A DNA stretch of 64,000 nt from contig JACCXH010000010.1 in NCBI GenBank assembly GCA_013697245.1, positions 62,001 to 126,000 on the forward strand. The letters are read 5' to 3'. Below are positions 1-8,975 of the stretch, in pieces. The notes under the pieces were generated by a model. That model was given only the letters and a program-made list of their open reading frames with translations, was not told the DNA's origin and made no database searches. The stretch comes from Bacteroidota bacterium (GTDB lineage Bacteria; Bacteroidota; Bacteroidia; B-17B0; Aurantibacillaceae). Positions within the stretch are counted from its first letter, which is position 1, and every line of letters starts with the position of its first letter. Both the position numbers and the translations under genes were made by a program.

Positions 1-1131
1 CAAAAGATAATTCCTAGTTACGGGCAAGCATATGGCAATAACAAAACCGGGTATTCTTTTATGGATTATACCGGTTATGTTTCTTATTCGCCCAACAATA
101 ATAAAATATTTAATTTTCAATTGGGGCGCGATAAACATTTTATTGGCGATGGTTACCGCAGTTTATTGTTAAGTGATAATGCCCCTGCCTATCCCTTTTT
201 CAGGATCAATACAAATATCTGGCGAATACAGTACAATGTTTGGTATGCCTGGATGTATGATGTGACAAATGCGAACGGCTTTCAAAAAAATTTCCAAAAT
301 AAATTTGCGGCATTTCATTATTTAAGTTACAACGTTACCAAAGAGTTTAATGTTGGTTTGTTTGAAAACATTGTTTTTAGAGGAACCGACTCTAACCAGG
401 TGCGGGGCTTTGAGGTTAATTATTTAAACCCAATTATATTTTTTAGGCCGCAAGAGTTTGCGGTTGGCTCGCCGGATAATGCTTTTATTGGTTTGAACTT
501 AAATTACAAATTATTTAATCGTTTAAAACTATACGGACAACTGGGCTTGGACGAGTTTTATTTAAAAGAAATAAGGGCCCGCAAAGGTTGGTGGGGTAAT
601 AAACAAGGTTGGCAACTGGGCGCAAAATATATTAATGCCTTTGATGTAAAAGGTTTGAGTTTGCAGGCGGAGTATAATCAGGTTAGGCCTTATACTTATT
701 CTCATGGCGTAGTTGAACAAAACTATGCACATTATGGTGTCCCTTTAGCCCATCCGTTTGGCGCTAACTTTAAAGAGTATTTAGGTTTTTTATCTTATAG
801 AAAAAATAATTGGGAGCTTAATTTTCAAGGTATGTATGCTATTATTGGAAAAGATTCTTTGAACGGAAAATCGAATTTAGGGCAAAATATTTTTTTAAGT
901 TACACAACTCGTCCGTATGAATATGGTCACAAAACAACACAAGGCATTAAAACAAACATTATACAAAGCACTCTAAAATTTACCTATTATCTGGTGCCAA
1001 AAATGAATATGAGAATTGAAGTTGGTTATATACAGCGTTCAGAGTCCAATGCCCTGGGTTATATCTTGCAGAGCCCTTTTGTTTATCTTGGGATTAAGAC
1101 CAGTTTCTGGAATCGATACAGGGATCTTTAA
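1..1131 (+). CDS. Outer-membrane beta-barrel protein, Wzi/RemB-like (5' partial)
   Basis: The reading frame is open from the first base of the window, so the true start lies upstream and the first ATG at 61 is internal. The 376 visible residues are rich in alternating aromatic and polar residues, as in outer-membrane beta-barrels, and end in an aromatic-rich strand. The stretch around residues 22-50 of the ATG-numbered protein (GRDKHFIGDGYRSLLLSDNA) resembles the capsule-assembly Wzi family, whose Bacteroidota members are often annotated as the gliding motility protein RemB. The family is known for surface polysaccharide attachment in enterobacteria; the role here is inferred. It converges on recO with a 4-base tail overlap. 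Family assignment is moderately sure, function less so. Confidence 0.65.
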   Translation, partial: QKIIPSYGQAYGNNKTGYSFMDYTGYVSYSPNNNKIFNFQLGRDKHFIGDGYRSLLLSDNAPAYPFFRINTNIWRIQYNVWYAWMYDVTNANGFQKNFQNKFAAFHYLSYNVTKEFNVGLFENIVFRGTDSNQVRGFEVNYLNPIIFFRPQEFAVGSPDNAFIGLNLNYKLFNRLKLYGQLGLDEFYLKEIRARKGWWGNKQGWQLGAKYINAFDVKGLSLQAEYNQVRPYTYSHGVVEQNYAHYGVPLAHPFGANFKEYLGFLSYRKNNWELNFQGMYAIIGKDSLNGKSNLGQNIFLSYTTRPYEYGHKTTQGIKTNIIQSTLKFTYYLVPKMNMRIEVGYIQRSESNALGYILQSPFVYLGIKTSFWNRYRDL

Positions 1132-1835
1132 GCAGAACTTACTTCTTTTAAAACTTCGAGGCTTTTTATTGTATTAAAACCCGGAAAATGCAAACGATAA
1201 TATGCTAATAAGATCTCTAAAATAATTTGCCGTTGTTCGTTCGAGATCTTTGATTTTAACGCATTAACTTTTAAGAATTCTGAAAATAAAAAAGAATCTT
1301 CTTTATTAAGTCCTAACGGAAAAGCTAAAGCCATAGGCGAGAATTGCCCTTCGCGGCAATCAAAAAATGGTGCTTGTAAAGCGTAATTATTCTGCGGCTC
1401 TACGCCAAAATATTTTGTGAGTTCTATTAAAAAATACAAGTGTAAATTAATAAATTCAGTTTCGGTATCGTTCAAATAAGTTAAGGTCGATTCAATAAAT
1501 TCGTATAAATGTTTGTTGGTGGCACTTTCTTTAATAGCTTTAATTAAGATCTCGTTTAAGAATTGCGCTATGCTTAGCTTTGGTAATGAATTAGAAATGT
1601 TAGATAAAATATAATAGCTCGAGATCTCGGTAACTTGGTGTACTTCTTTATTTTGTTTTAAAATAAGCTCCACGTTTATTAAACTTAAAGGGAAAATATT
1701 GCTTGAACGGATATTTTTATTTAAAGCAACTGCGGCAGTTACAAGGCCGTTGTTGTTTGTATATAGTTTTAAGATAAATTTTTTATCACCATGTTTGATA
1801 GATTGTAAAACGATGGCTTTATCTGAAAGGCGCAT
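1128..1835 (-). CDS. recO: DNA repair protein RecO
   Basis: RecO loads RecA onto SSB-coated single-stranded DNA with RecR in the RecF pathway of recombinational repair. The 235-residue protein has the expected N-terminal OB-fold pattern (opening with LSDKAIVLQSIKHGDK, then an alternation of short strands to about residue 80) and a helical C-terminal part. The four-cysteine zinc site found in many RecO proteins is absent, as I would expect for short Bacteroidota members. The ATG at 1835 overlaps the stop codon of the upstream PorZ-like gene by one base (TAATG), so the two are probably translationally coupled. Confidence 0.85.
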   Translation of the reverse strand: MRLSDKAIVLQSIKHGDKKFILKLYTNNNGLVTAAVALNKNIRSSNIFPLSLINVELILKQNKEVHQVTEISSYYILSNISNSLPKLSIAQFLNEILIKAIKESATNKHLYEFIESTLTYLNDTETEFINLHLYFLIELTKYFGVEPQNNYALQAPFFDCREGQFSPMALAFPLGLNKEDSFLFSEFLKVNALKSKISNEQRQIILEILLAYYRLHFPGFNTIKSLEVLKEVSSA

Positions 1836-4174
1836 TAGTTTATTACAAGAATTTTTGAAACCGCTTTTTGGTCGCCGGTTGTTGTGGAGGCATAAACTAT
1901 ATAAACACCCGATGCCACGCGATTACCCGCTAGTGTTTTTACCGGCCATTCTATTTGGCCTCCTTGCGATTTGGTTTCCCAAACCAGATTGCCGTTTTGA
2001 TCAACAATCTTTACAACAGAGTTATCTACTAAGCCTCTCACAAAAACAGTACCCGGATAATTTGATCTTACAGGGTTTGGATAGGCATAAACGTTATTGT
2101 ATTTTTCGTCGCCTTCAATAATAATACTTCTAAAAGATTGTAAGCCCAGATCCGTTCCAATATAAACATCGCCGCTTACTTGTTCATAATTTAGATCAAT
2201 TATGGTGTTTGAATATAGTGGGCTATTGTCTTTTGTAAAGTGATAGATCTGTGTTAAACCATCTGGACTAAAGCAGTAAAGTCCTCCATCTAATGTGCCA
2301 ACCCATTTATTATTTGCGCCATCAACCACTATAGCCGTAACAACATCTTTTTCAAGTAACAATTCTACATTTCCATCCTGAACAATTTTTATTGGCTGCG
2401 CATCATAGTTAGAGCCATTAAAGATATTTGTAGGGTTATAAAAAACCCTTATTCCTGCGCCTGTCCCGATCCATATCTTTCCATCTTTATCTTCGGCGAT
2501 TGAATAAACTGAGTTAGATTCTAAATTGCCTGTGCCAACATCTTTATTAAGCACTTTAAAATTTACATTTTGAATTGGCGCAGAAAAATTATTGTGATTA
2601 AAAACAGTTATTCCTCCTTGGCGTTCGTGAAGTGCCCACACATAGTTATTTTTGTCGACAAATACTTTTCTTGTGAACCTGCCGGCATCAAAATAAAATG
2701 ATTGAAACGTGCCGTCTTTCTTTTTAACTCCCAAAAAATTCTTTACATCACTAGTCGCAAACCAAAGATTGCCATTTTTATCCATACACAAGCCACTGCA
2801 ACGTACTGCGCCAGGGTATACTTCTCCCATTGGTGAGTTTGACGCATTATACACGGCTACCAATTGATTGTCTTTATACTCTAATAATCCCGAAGACCAT
2901 GAGCTGGCATAAAAGCGACTTTTATCCTTCCTATCGTAATAAACGCAGTTAATATCATATACCACATTATTTGAAAGATCTGACACTTTTATATAAGACC
3001 AGTTATTATCGTTATAAATATTTACTCCTTCGTTTACAAAATTGGTTCCGCCACCCTGATCGGGTGCGGATGGCGAAATTGCAACTCTCCCATCTAAAAC
3101 ATCAATATTGCTTATTAAATTTCTATTTGTTCCGTTACACTTTACAACGTTCTGGCCATAATATGGGTTACTTCCGTACGTTTGAAAGGCGCCGTTGTAC
3201 TTGTCTGCTACCCAAAAAGAATAGTTTCCATTAAACTTATAAAAATAAGCGTCGTTTGGACTATAGTTTGTTTCACTATTTACAGCGGTAAAATAACCTT
3301 GCTGTTGCAACGTGTTTACATCCCGAACAAATACACCATATTGATCAATGATTGAAAAAAAAGTATTTGTAGAGTAAGACATTTTTTTAACGGTAGTTGG
3401 TAGAGGATTACTAAGTAGTTTTGACCAAACATTATTTGAAAGAACATATAGGGTGTCTTTTAGCACATCTACATTGTTAGCTCTCCAGGGAGAATATGCG
3501 GCTACTACTTTACCCGAAACACACACTACACCGCCAACAGGGCCTGCAGGAATACTTGTAGGTGGAACCAAAACCCAGTTATTAAAGTTATTTAAGATTT
3601 GGGTTTTGTAATTTGATTTATATAGCCCATTTGGAGTTGCAGCAAATATTAGCGAATCATTAAGGGCCACCTGATATACTTCAAGGTTAGACCCGCTCGG
3701 GCCAATAATAAATGTTTCTTTCACCTCCAGCTTATCCATGTCAAAAACAATTATGCCAAACCCACAGGCTAAGTAGGCGTATTGGTTCTTAAAGGTGACC
3801 TCGTTTATTATTTTTTTTCCGTTTAAGATTTTTGATTTAATGTCTGAGTAATTTTTAATCTCATCATTTGAATTAATAACATCAATATTGCTGTTATCAT
3901 AAACAACCAAAAGTTTATTGTTATTGGCGTTTGTTCTAAGAAGGCGAACACCTACGTCATTTAAGCCATTTATTTTACTAAGTCTTTCAATACTAAAATC
4001 ATTCTCATCAATTTTAACGATGCCATTATAATTTGAAGCGTAAATTTTGTTGTTAAATCGTGTAATAGAATTACAGTTGTTCAAGCTCAAATGATCTTGC
4101 CATGAACGAGGCCCAATTTGAGGGAATACCGAAAAAAAACAGAGGCAGAAAATAATTACTAAAATGCGGTTCAT
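1835..4174 (-). CDS. porZ: PorZ-like secreted beta-propeller protein with T9SS C-terminal domain
   Basis: The 779 residues begin with a signal peptide (about 1-18) followed by the GPRSWQDHLSLNN entry typical of PorZ-type proteins. Repeated two-component-regulator-type propeller blades follow (for example LWFATSD, IWIGTGAGI, KWVGTLDGGLY). The last 80 or so residues form a type A sorting domain (YPNPV ... GVYIV ... KILVIN). In Porphyromonas gingivalis PorZ, of nearly the same length, is a surface component of the T9SS attachment complex that delivers anionic LPS to PorU. Length, order of domains and coupling to recO fit PorZ; a general propeller cargo protein is the alternative. The gene is upstream of recO in one transcription unit. 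Confidence 0.72.
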   Translation of the reverse strand: MNRILVIIFCLCFFSVFPQIGPRSWQDHLSLNNCNSITRFNNKIYASNYNGIVKIDENDFSIERLSKINGLNDVGVRLLRTNANNNKLLVVYDNSNIDVINSNDEIKNYSDIKSKILNGKKIINEVTFKNQYAYLACGFGIIVFDMDKLEVKETFIIGPSGSNLEVYQVALNDSLIFAATPNGLYKSNYKTQILNNFNNWVLVPPTSIPAGPVGGVVCVSGKVVAAYSPWRANNVDVLKDTLYVLSNNVWSKLLSNPLPTTVKKMSYSTNTFFSIIDQYGVFVRDVNTLQQQGYFTAVNSETNYSPNDAYFYKFNGNYSFWVADKYNGAFQTYGSNPYYGQNVVKCNGTNRNLISNIDVLDGRVAISPSAPDQGGGTNFVNEGVNIYNDNNWSYIKVSDLSNNVVYDINCVYYDRKDKSRFYASSWSSGLLEYKDNQLVAVYNASNSPMGEVYPGAVRCSGLCMDKNGNLWFATSDVKNFLGVKKKDGTFQSFYFDAGRFTRKVFVDKNNYVWALHERQGGITVFNHNNFSAPIQNVNFKVLNKDVGTGNLESNSVYSIAEDKDGKIWIGTGAGIRVFYNPTNIFNGSNYDAQPIKIVQDGNVELLLEKDVVTAIVVDGANNKWVGTLDGGLYCFSPDGLTQIYHFTKDNSPLYSNTIIDLNYEQVSGDVYIGTDLGLQSFRSIIIEGDEKYNNVYAYPNPVRSNYPGTVFVRGLVDNSVVKIVDQNGNLVWETKSQGGQIEWPVKTLAGNRVASGVYIVYASTTTGDQKAVSKILVIN

Positions 4175-4271
4175 TATTGAGTTTTGGTTCTAAAAACACA
4201 TATATAACGCTAAAATTACGATAATATTATCTCAAAAACCATAAAATATGGTGTTATATTTGTGGTCAAAT

Positions 4272-4345
4272 GGCTTCGTAGCTCAACTGGATAGAGTGTC
4301 GGTTTCCGGAACCGAAGGTTATGGGTTCGACTCCCTTCGAGGTCA
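4272..4345 (+). tRNA. tRNA-Arg (anticodon CCG)
   Basis: A complete cloverleaf can be folded. The acceptor stem is GGCTTCG (4272-4278) with CGAGGTC (4338-4344) and discriminator A. The D stem is GCTC/GAGT, and the anticodon stem is TCGGT/ACCGA with loop TTCCGGA, giving anticodon CCG for codon CGG. The T arm has loop TTCGACT with one U-U mismatch in its stem. CCA is not encoded. A Rho-independent terminator follows 14 bases downstream. Confidence 0.95.
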
Positions 4346-4359
4346 CTTAAATTAAAAAT

Positions 4360-4385
4360 GGGGGCGCGTTTTGCTCCCTTTTTTT
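4360..4385 (+). terminator. Rho-independent terminator after tRNA-Arg
   Basis: The stem GGGGGC/GCTCCC (one G-T pair) encloses a 7-base loop and is followed by seven T residues. It sits just downstream of the tRNA and reads rightward. Confidence 0.8.
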
Positions 4386-4596
4386 GTGTTTTCATTCTGA
4401 AACTTCTTTTTATAGAATTATATACTGCCACCTTTGAACATTTATTTTCCCTCTTTTAGTTTAGGCCATTTTTCTAGCTTTCGCGCCTGCCTTTGAGAAT
4501 GATCGTTTTTGGCAATTGCTTTATAGAAAATAAAAGCCAAACCATCTACATATTATGCTATTCATCTAAAAATTAAGGTAATATCAAATTCAATGC

Positions 4597-4604
4597 TACT
4601 TTTG
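4597..4604 (+). promoter_or_regulatory. Putative -7 box (TACTTTTG) of the S46 peptidase gene
   Basis: This matches the Bacteroidota sigma-A -7 consensus TAnnTTTG and would place transcription start roughly 40 bases before the ATG at 4652. No clear TTG -33 element is visible at the usual spacing. Confidence 0.45.
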
Positions 4605-4651
4605 TGCACTTATTTTAAACTAATATCAAAAACATAAATTATCAAAATACT

Positions 4652-6811
4652 ATGAAAAAACTATTTTCTATTTTATTTATCACCCTAAGCTTTTTTTCGG
4701 TTAAAGCTGACGAAGGTATGTGGTTGGTGCAACTTATTGGCGAAAAAACTTATGCCGATATGGTAAAAAAAGGGCTTAAGTTAACCAAAGAACAACTTTA
4801 TAGTGCGAACAACAATAGTATTAAAGACGCCATAGTTTTATTTGGAGGTGGTTGTACAGCCGAAATAGTTAGTAAGGAAGGTTTGGTTTTTACCAATCAC
4901 CATTGCGGGTATGGAAGTATTGCCGCGGCAAGTTCTGTTGCGCATAATTATTTAAGAGATGGTTTTTGGGCCAAATCAAAACAAGAAGAAATTGCCAGTG
5001 CGGGTTTAAGCGTGCAATTCTTAATTAATATTGATGATGTAACTGATAAGGTTAACGAAAAAATTAAAGATATTCCTGCAAATGAACTTGCCGCAAAATT
5101 ACCGGGAATCTTAGCAGCCATGTCTGCTAAAGCAGGCGAGGGAACAGGTTACGAAATTAGAATTGGCAGCTTTTTTAAAGGCAATCAATTCTTACAATTT
5201 ACTTACCAAAGATTTACAGACATTCGCCTAGTTGGCGCACCGCCTGAAAGCATTGGAAAATTTGGTGGAGATACTGATAATTGGGAATGGCCGCGCCATA
5301 CCGGTGATTTTTCTATCTTCCGTGTATACATGGGTAAAGATGGTAAACCTGCAAATTATAGTGCAGAAAATATTCCTTACGTACCAAAGCATTTTCTTCC
5401 TGTATCTATCAAAGGAATAAAAGACGGCGATTTTTCTATGATCTATGGTTATCCCGGAGGCACAAACAGGTACGAGACTTCATATGGCGTTAAATTAAAG
5501 ATCGATATTGAAAACCCATTTACGGTTAGCTTACGCGATGCGCGTTTAAAATTAATGATGACAGAAATGTTGAAGGACCCTGCCAACAAAATTCAATTGG
5601 CAAGTTACTATGCTCAGGTTGCAAACTACTGGAAGTTCTTTGACGGAGAAACAAAACAATTAATAAAGTATAATGTAATTGGCCAAAAACAAAAAGACGA
5701 AGCGGCTTTTGATGCCTGGGCTAAAGGTAAACCAGAATATGATAATTTGTTTTCAAACATTAAAAATGCTTACGATAATTGGAGGCCGTATGCCAAACAC
5801 AGGGTATATATTACAGAAGGAATACTTGGCTCTCCTTTATTAGCATTTGCTTCAAGCTTAAAAGCGCTTGAAACTGCTTTGGTTGATCCTGCGATAACTC
5901 CCGAAAATTTAACTAAAGCCATTACAGGCGCTAAAGCAGCTAAAGACAGATTTATTACAAACGAAAATATTACTTCAGATAGAAACATCTTAGGCATTAT
6001 TACGAAATTGTTTTATACAGACATAGACCCAAGTCAAAGGCCACAGGCATTTTACAGCATGCTAAAAAATTCTTACGGCCCGCTTGAAAAAGATGACACC
6101 TACGAAAAATTTGCCAAACATGTTTTTGAAAATACCATGATCCTTAATAAAGATAAGTGGGATGCTTTTGTTGCTAAGCCTGATACAGCAACGCTTCATA
6201 AAGATCCTGCTTATAAAACCGCGATGGGTTTTTTAGATAACTTTAATAATAATTATGGAAAATTCTTTGCCGATTTTAATGGCGCAACTTACGCTTTAAA
6301 TAAAAAATATTTAAAGGGTGTTCTTGAAATGAAAAAAGGCCAGGCAATGTATCCTGACGCCAACCAAACTATGCGCATCTCTTATGGAAATGTAAAGTCA
6401 TATTCGCCAAAAGATGGCGTTAGCTATAACTACCTTTGTACTTTGAATGGTTTAATGGAAAAATATAAGCCAGGAGATTATGAATTTGATGCGCCTGCAA
6501 AATTGATCGAATTAATAAAAAATAAAGATTATGGTCAGTACATTGATAAACAAACCAACGACATTGTGGTTACTTTTATTACTACAGATGATATTACCGG
6601 TGGTAACTCTGGCTCGCCTGTTATTAATGGTAAAGGGGAGTTGATTGGTTTAGCATTTGATGGTAACTACGAAGCATTAAGCCATAAGATAGCTTTTGAT
6701 AAGAATTTAAACCGCACCATTTGTGTGGATGTAAGGTTTGTATTATTTATAATAGACAAATTAGGCGGCGCAAAAAACATTATTGATGAACTCTCTTTAA
6801 TAAAGAACTAA
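4652..6811 (+). CDS. S46 family dipeptidyl-peptidase, DPP7-type
   Basis: This is a periplasmic serine exopeptidase that removes N-terminal dipeptides. The 719 residues start with a signal peptide (about 1-19). The mature N-terminus DEGMW is typical of S46 enzymes. The chymotrypsin-like triad is visible: His84 in TNHHC, Asp219 in WPRHTGDF and Ser653 in GGNSGSP. The residue 18 after the serine, which sets S1 specificity in this family (Gly in DPP7, Arg in DPP11), is Gly671 in FDGN. This predicts preference for hydrophobic rather than acidic P1 residues. The gene is monocistronic: a promoter box lies 40-50 bases upstream and a strong bidirectional terminator just downstream. Confidence 0.92.
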   Translation: MKKLFSILFITLSFFSVKADEGMWLVQLIGEKTYADMVKKGLKLTKEQLYSANNNSIKDAIVLFGGGCTAEIVSKEGLVFTNHHCGYGSIAAASSVAHNYLRDGFWAKSKQEEIASAGLSVQFLINIDDVTDKVNEKIKDIPANELAAKLPGILAAMSAKAGEGTGYEIRIGSFFKGNQFLQFTYQRFTDIRLVGAPPESIGKFGGDTDNWEWPRHTGDFSIFRVYMGKDGKPANYSAENIPYVPKHFLPVSIKGIKDGDFSMIYGYPGGTNRYETSYGVKLKIDIENPFTVSLRDARLKLMMTEMLKDPANKIQLASYYAQVANYWKFFDGETKQLIKYNVIGQKQKDEAAFDAWAKGKPEYDNLFSNIKNAYDNWRPYAKHRVYITEGILGSPLLAFASSLKALETALVDPAITPENLTKAITGAKAAKDRFITNENITSDRNILGIITKLFYTDIDPSQRPQAFYSMLKNSYGPLEKDDTYEKFAKHVFENTMILNKDKWDAFVAKPDTATLHKDPAYKTAMGFLDNFNNNYGKFFADFNGATYALNKKYLKGVLEMKKGQAMYPDANQTMRISYGNVKSYSPKDGVSYNYLCTLNGLMEKYKPGDYEFDAPAKLIELIKNKDYGQYIDKQTNDIVVTFITTDDITGGNSGSPVINGKGELIGLAFDGNYEALSHKIAFDKNLNRTICVDVRFVLFIIDKLGGAKNIIDELSLIKN

Positions 6812-6830
6812 TACCTTTTTATTCTTCAAT

Positions 6831-6866
6831 AAAAAAGCCAATTGTAAATTACAATTGGCTTTTTTG
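6831..6866. terminator. Bidirectional terminator between convergent genes
   Basis: A perfect palindromic stem (AAAAGCCAATTGTAA with its complement) is flanked by A residues on the left and T residues on the right. It can therefore stop transcription from both the peptidase gene and the leftward gene ending at 6881. Confidence 0.85.
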
Positions 6867-6880
6867 TTTTTCTAAATTCT

Positions 6881-7870
6881 TTAGTTCTTCGTCAACGGCT
6901 TTTTTCTCAGATTTTTACTTGGAATGATGTATCCAATTCTAAAGCCACCGGTAAATGAAAGGCCTACAGTAGGTATTCTTAAAAAACCATAGTAGTTAGA
7001 CGTGTAGTTTCTTTCTTTCCCGGCATAATAATACTGTTGGTTGTTGGTTCCAAATGGGTTTGTAAAAAAATCAGGATTTGAGTATGTTTCTGATTGGCCT
7101 GTAAAACCCATTCCTACATAATAATCCAACGTAAGAATATTGCCTAAAATAAACTGGCGGCCGTAATTTACAAAACCGCCGTATGCGATAGTGTTTAAAT
7201 TAGAGTATACCGTGCGGATAGTTTGAACACCATTATAAGGGTAATTATTCTGACTATAATATACCAAACTCAAATCCTGAAAATTAATATAAGAAACCGC
7301 AAGATCCAATTTTATATAACGCCCTTTTAATGGATGCGCATATTTTAATCCTTTAATTGAAAAGTCTTCTCCTAAAAAGAATTTTACGCCGGGCTTAAAG
7401 TAAAAACCCGCATGATGCGTACTATTATTCATACCTGAACTGTACATCTTGGCTGCATCGCTATTAATTTCCGAATTAATATATCCTGCCTGGATATCTA
7501 AATTCATTCCTACTTTAATTACACTTTCATACCCAAAAGAAATATGGTTAAATGCAAAACCAAAAGGGCTTATCTTTATTACCTGCCGGTTTCCTATTAT
7601 CTCTTTATGCTCGTGCTCTATTGAAAGTTCATCGGGCATTATTAATTCTGTAAACCCATTAGATAATGTATATTTTGTTACGGTTGATTTATCAATAATG
7701 TATATTGGACCATCAATATTGCCGGCCATTTTATACTTAATTTCTGAATCGTTGATCTCAAAGATCTTACAGGCAACTTTTTTATTTTTTTGTAAGAATA
7801 AAGTATCTGCCTGCGAAAAAATAATTGTTGAAATGAACAAAAAGGCAAAGGAAAAAAACAGCTTTTTCAT
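6881..7870 (-). CDS. Secreted outer-membrane beta-barrel-like protein of unknown function
   Basis: The 329-residue product starts with a clear signal peptide (MKKLFFSFAFLFISTIIFSQ). A short N-terminal domain (about 20-80; DTLFLQKNKKVACKIFEI) is followed by alternating strands with many Tyr, Phe and Gly residues, which suggests an 8- to 12-strand outer-membrane barrel. I do not recognise a named family; related Bacteroidota proteins are usually called hypothetical or outer-membrane beta-barrel proteins. It ends at the shared bidirectional terminator and has about 200 bp of non-coding sequence upstream, so it is probably transcribed alone. Confidence 0.7.
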   Translation of the reverse strand: MKKLFFSFAFLFISTIIFSQADTLFLQKNKKVACKIFEINDSEIKYKMAGNIDGPIYIIDKSTVTKYTLSNGFTELIMPDELSIEHEHKEIIGNRQVIKISPFGFAFNHISFGYESVIKVGMNLDIQAGYINSEINSDAAKMYSSGMNNSTHHAGFYFKPGVKFFLGEDFSIKGLKYAHPLKGRYIKLDLAVSYINFQDLSLVYYSQNNYPYNGVQTIRTVYSNLNTIAYGGFVNYGRQFILGNILTLDYYVGMGFTGQSETYSNPDFFTNPFGTNNQQYYYAGKERNYTSNYYGFLRIPTVGLSFTGGFRIGYIIPSKNLRKKPLTKN

Positions 7871-8004
7871 AGCTTTCCGGGTTTAAGTTTTTAAATCTAG
7901 TACTGATTAAATGTATAACGACAGATAGATTCGTTTATTGCCAGTTAACATTTAAAATAAAGATATACAATATTCATCATTTGCAAAAAGATATAGGGTT
8001 AAAT

Positions 8005-8059
8005 CTTATATCCGGTTACTTTTGTGAGTAGAATTAGAGTTTCGCCTTATATCTGGTTA
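8005..8059. repeat. Pair of 14-bp direct repeats (CTTATATCYGGTTA)
   Basis: CTTATATCCGGTTA at 8005-8018 and CTTATATCTGGTTA at 8046-8059 differ by one base and are 41 bases apart. They lie in the non-coding gap between two leftward genes. A TACTTTTG box (8017-8024, plus strand) overlaps the first copy. Function unknown. Confidence 0.4.
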
Positions 8060-8069
8060 AAAAAACCAG

Positions 8070-8975
8070 TTAGTATAAAAAGGGCTTAGTGCTGGGGTCT
8101 ATTTTATTCTCTTCAGGTTTTGGACTTTCCTGATAAAATTTACTTAAGTATTCGTTCATCCTGTCAACAGAAATAGCGATCTTTTGATAGGTATAATGTT
8201 TGGGAATGCTTACGATCATTTCTACACCCTTATACTTAAAAGCTTTTTGTCCTCTTGAAGTTCTTGTTCCTCCGATATTAAAAGGTATAGCAATGCCATT
8301 GATAGTTATGTAAGTAACATAGCCCAGTTTTTTTTGCGAATCATATTTTTCGCCTGAATAATATGGAAAAGGCCCTTTTAACTGGTGTCCGTATTTATTT
8401 TTTATAACTATTGGCACTTCTTTTACGGCATTGCCTTTTTCAGTTTGAATTCTTGCAGAATCCTCGGGAACAAAACCAATAGATGAGTTATAGGCATAGT
8501 CTCTTTCTGCCAATAAATAAAATTTTTCGTTCATCACAATTTTTGGATCAACATTTAATGTTGTATCCAAAAAAATATTTGTTCTTGTGCCGTTCAATAA
8601 ACTATCACTACTATAACTGTTTATAAAATAAATTTTACTAAAGGTATAGTTGGCTAAATACGCACGCATGGTATTTAAATTTATGGCATACTGCTCTAAA
8701 CGTTTTTCTTCGGCCAAAGTAGGCTTACCCTGTTTGTTCAAAGCATCTATTAATTTTTGGTTGGTCTTTAATCTTACTACCAATGCGCCTTCTTTCAATT
8801 GGTTGATCTGCCAGGCAGCAATAAGCATACGGCGTTTACGGAATTTCTCAAATTGTTGCCTATCCTTATAATCTTTTGGCGCATCAAATTCATTTGTTTC
8901 TTGCGCAGAGCTAAAAAATACTGCCATTAAAAAACAAACCATAAAACTTACTTTTTTATTTAACGATGGCGCCAT
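8070..8975 (-). CDS. Secreted protein of unknown function downstream of metG
   Basis: The chosen ATG at 8975 gives 301 residues with a good signal peptide ([25 protein letters not shown]). The frame is also open to a TTG at 9005 and an ATG at 8987, but these would give an unusually long n-region. The mature part has a helical, basic segment (about 35-90 of the longest form) and then a strand-rich domain with [17 protein letters not shown] do not recognise the family. The start lies inside the end of metG (20-base overlap), so it is co-transcribed with and probably translationally coupled to metG. A weak 6-bp hairpin (8053-8069) follows the stop codon. Confidence 0.7.
   Translation of the reverse strand: MAPSLNKKVSFMVCFLMAVFFSSAQETNEFDAPKDYKDRQQFEKFRKRRMLIAAWQINQLKEGALVVRLKTNQKLIDALNKQGKPTLAEEKRLEQYAINLNTMRAYLANYTFSKIYFINSYSSDSLLNGTRTNIFLDTTLNVDPKIVMNEKFYLLAERDYAYNSSIGFVPEDSARIQTEKGNAVKEVPIVIKNKYGHQLKGPFPYYSGEKYDSQKKLGYVTYITINGIAIPFNIGGTRTSRGQKAFKYKGVEMIVSIPKHYTYQKIAISVDRMNEYLSKFYQESPKPEENKIDPSTKPFLY

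Larger units (their letters stand above)
4346..4651. other. 306-bp intergenic region between tRNA-Arg and the S46 peptidase
   Basis: It holds the tRNA terminator at its left end and a TAnnTTTG promoter box at 4597-4604 near its right end. I see no further gene, repeat or structured RNA in between. Confidence 0.6.

Noticed and set aside
1699-2121. Rightward 140-codon frame across the recO/porZ junction
   Set aside because: It is antisense to two recognisable coupled genes; composition is not protein-like.
4216-4431. Leftward 71-codon frame across the tRNA-Arg gene
   Set aside because: It is antisense to a well-folded tRNA and its terminator; the composition shows no protein family.
8053-8069. 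Six-bp hairpin CTGGTT/AACCAG as a terminator
   Set aside because: The stem is short and no T-run follows on the minus strand, so it is mentioned only as weak context.
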